NCBI GenBank assembly: GCA_964588305.1
Contig: CAZPOP010000017.1
Span: 10,735 to 74,734, forward strand
Source: SM1-73 sp964588305
GTDB taxonomy: Bacteria > Zixibacteria > MSB-5A5 > SM1-73
Reading direction: 5' to 3'
DNA: 64,000 nucleotides
Shown here: positions 62,304 through 64,000 of the stretch, piece by piece
Layout: every line of letters begins with the position of its first letter
Numbering within the stretch: the first letter of the stretch is position 1
Notes under the pieces: model-generated
The model's database searches: none
Seen by the model: the letters and a program-made list of their open reading frames with translations, nothing else
Told to the model about the DNA's origin: nothing
Made by a program: the position numbers and the translations under genes

Positions 62304-64000
62304 TTACCTCCTCTTCCTTTCTTCCATTATGCGCTCGATGGCATGATCGTATAAGTCGACCAGTCTGCTCACCGGCAGATCTATTAGGGTGTTTTCACCC
62401 GAATTACTGGAGATTTTCAATGTCTGCCCTCCCACCCTGCCAATCTCAGAAAAGGGAATTTTGTGCTGTGAAACCATCTTTCTTAGAGCGGGTAAATCTT
62501 TTGCCTGGGTGGTTACAACGATTCGGGATTGCGACTCTCCGAACAGCAAAGCGTCCGGTCGCATGTTTGCCTCCCCGCCTTTGGTCTTCGACCCTGAGGG
62601 CTCAGACCGAAGGGCGGGATTTCCAAGAAGCTTTACGTTTGCTCCTGTCAGGTCGGGCGAGGAGATACAACATTCTGCCAGAGCCACCGCCAAACCACCC
62701 TCAGAACAATCATGCGCAGATCTGATTAAGCCTCTCTGGATCATCTCAAGGGCTGCATCCTGAATCTGTTTTTCCCGTTCCAGATTCAGGTCTGGCGCAT
62801 CACCTTTGACCAGATCGTGGATCACTTTTAAGTATTCGCTTGCCCCCAATTCCTCCTTGGTTTCGCCTAAAAGTAGGATGACATCACCCTGGTTCTTGAA
62901 CCACTGGGTAGTTGCATGCTTAATGTCCTCGATCAAGCCCACCATTCCCACCACCGGCGTAGGATAGACTATTCTCTGAGGATCCTCATTATAGAAGCTT
63001 ACGTTTCCACCGGTGACGGGCGTATCGAAGGTGCGGCAGGCTTCGGCCATTCCGGTCACGCACTCGGCAAAGGTCCAGTAAACTTCCGGATCATAGGGAT
63101 CGCCGAAGTTCAGGCAGTTGGTGATGGCCAGAGGTTTGGCACCGGAGCAGACCAGATTCCGCGCTGCCTCTGCCACCGCGATTCTTCCGCCCGCTCGGGG
63201 ATTCAAATAGCAATAACGACCATTACAGTCAGTGCTGGCGGCTATGGCCTTGTTGGTTTTTCTCAGTCGAATAACCGCGGCGTCTGAACCGGGCCCCACC
63301 GTGGTTCCGGTTCTGACCATGGTATCATACTGTTCATACACCCACCTTTTGCTGGCAATGTTTGGGGAAGCCAAAAGCTTCAAAAGAACATCATTAAAAT
63401 CTGTTGGAATTTCGACTTCCGAGAGATTAAGTTTGCTTGTTTCGTCCAAATATTTAGGTTTCGTTCTTTCCCTCATATATACCGGGGCTCCGCCTCCCAG
63501 TACCAGGCAATCTGCCGGAATCTCGGCAACCACCTTTCCCTCATTTTTCACCCGGAGCATCTTGTCGTCGGTCACCTTTCCGATGATCTTCGAGTTCAAC
63601 CCCCATTTGGTGAAAATCTCCTGCACCCTCTTCTCATATCCCTTTTTGGCGATCACCAGCATTCTCTCTTGGGATTCGGACAGCATGATCTCATAGGGGG
63701 TCATGTTCTCTTCTCTTGCCGGGACCAGCGAAACGTCTATCTCCATTCCGCTTTTTCCTCTGGCGGCGGTTTCGGAGGTGGAACAGGAGATGCCCGCCCC
63801 TCCCATGTCCTGAATCCCTACTATCAGATCCTCCTTGATGATTTCTAAAGTTGCCTCTAAAAGGAGCTTCTCCATGAATGGGTCGCCGATCTGGACCGAT
63901 GGTCGCCTCTCTTCTGATTTTTCTGATATCTCCTCTGAGGCAAAGGTGACCCCATGAATTCCATCCCTTCCGGTGGAAGCTCCCACGATCAAAACCGGGC
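62304..64000 (-). CDS. purL: Phosphoribosylformylglycinamidine synthase subunit PurL (N-terminus outside window)
   Basis: Purine synthesis: converts FGAR to FGAM with ATP and glutamine-derived ammonia. 565 codons are visible, open to the window edge (VLIVGASTGRDGIHG). Blocks: QIGDPFMEKLLLEAT, QDMGGAGISCSTSETAARGKSG, GKVTDDKMLRV, VGPGSDAAVIRL, CNGRYCYLNPRAGG, NCLNFGDPYDPEVYWTF, PVTGGNVSFYNE, SAHDCSEGGLAVALAE, RPDALLFGESQSRIVV. Between VKLLGN and MRPDALLFG is an extra Pro/Gly/Ser/Lys-rich stretch encoded by a palindromic repeat (62574-62620), absent from the family pattern. Confidence 0.95.
   Translation of the reverse strand, partial: PVLIVGASTGRDGIHGVTFASEEISEKSEERRPSVQIGDPFMEKLLLEATLEIIKEDLIVGIQDMGGAGISCSTSETAARGKSGMEIDVSLVPAREENMTPYEIMLSESQERMLVIAKKGYEKRVQEIFTKWGLNSKIIGKVTDDKMLRVKNEGKVVAEIPADCLVLGGGAPVYMRERTKPKYLDETSKLNLSEVEIPTDFNDVLLKLLASPNIASKRWVYEQYDTMVRTGTTVGPGSDAAVIRLRKTNKAIAASTDCNGRYCYLNPRAGGRIAVAEAARNLVCSGAKPLAITNCLNFGDPYDPEVYWTFAECVTGMAEACRTFDTPVTGGNVSFYNEDPQRIVYPTPVVGMVGLIEDIKHATTQWFKNQGDVILLLGETKEELGASEYLKVIHDLVKGDAPDLNLEREKQIQDAALEMIQRGLIRSAHDCSEGGLAVALAECCISSPDLTGANVKLLGNPALRSEPSGSKTKGGEANMRPDALLFGESQSRIVVTTQAKDLPALRKMVSQHKIPFSEIGRVGGQTLKISSNSGENTLIDLPVSRLVDLYDHAIERIMEERKRR
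62574..62620. repeat. In-frame palindromic repeat within purL
   Basis: CCCGCC...GGTCT at the left and AGACC...GGGCGGG at the right are complementary arms around CGACCCTGAGGGC. It matches the CTTCGACCCTGAGG/CCGAAGGGC units in the intergenic region near 62190-62250. It encodes ALRSEPSGSKTKGGEAN without breaking the frame. Confidence 0.75.

Overview
The window reads as part of a Gram-negative, probably uncultured bacterium of the FCB-related candidate lineages (Zixibacteria-like genomes are a reasonable guess, not a proof). The reasons are three TonB-dependent receptors, MurJ and periplasmic proteins (two membranes), and several large secreted proteins that end in a FlgD/type-IX-like sorting domain with the PNPFN motif and a final GIYFxQL...KRxVLLK signature. 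A tetraheme cytochrome c, a dockerin module and an SBBP beta-propeller protein also fit. The DNA carries many short palindromic repeat families, some of them inside genes. I see no tRNA, rRNA, CRISPR array, transposase or phage gene.

Layout. 1-9.4 kb: a truncated SBBP propeller gene, then a minus-strand group rich in cell-wall functions: amidase, L-Ala-D/L-Glu epimerase, alanine racemase and MurJ, interrupted by rarA and a repeat-flanked DUF559 gene. 9.6 kb: rpsT on the plus strand with a conserved UUG start. 10-11.5 kb: a 2[4Fe-4S] ferredoxin and a geranylgeranyl-reductase-family flavoprotein. 11.7-19.3 kb: three paralogous secreted proteins with a papain/C39-like CGPTAVANCLWW domain; one has the domain twice with a dockerin inserted in the second copy, and one has lost the candidate catalytic cysteine. 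19.7-27.3 kb: a ParB/SerK-like protein, an ABC ATPase with a permease-M1 peptidase fusion, and a MATE exporter.

27.9-53.1 kb is a plus-strand sensory island: three TonB receptors, an orphan ABC substrate-binding protein, a DUF4154 (YfiR-like) protein, six histidine kinases (three of them multi-domain hybrids sharing a recently duplicated core), two single receivers and one receiver with a cysteine-rich tail. No DNA-binding, GGDEF or EAL output domain is encoded in it. Three sites matching the sigma-28 (FliA) promoter consensus lie ahead of signalling genes here, suggesting coupling to motility. One hybrid kinase carries a frameshift. The right edge abuts a truncated aldo/keto reductase.

53.8-64 kb returns to minus-strand genes: AmmeMemoRadiSam radical SAM enzyme, sucD and sucC (separated by a repeat-filled gap that duplicates the sucD start), a class III aminotransferase, a secreted subtilase, a tetraheme cytochrome and purL (cut by the window end), which contains an in-frame palindrome.
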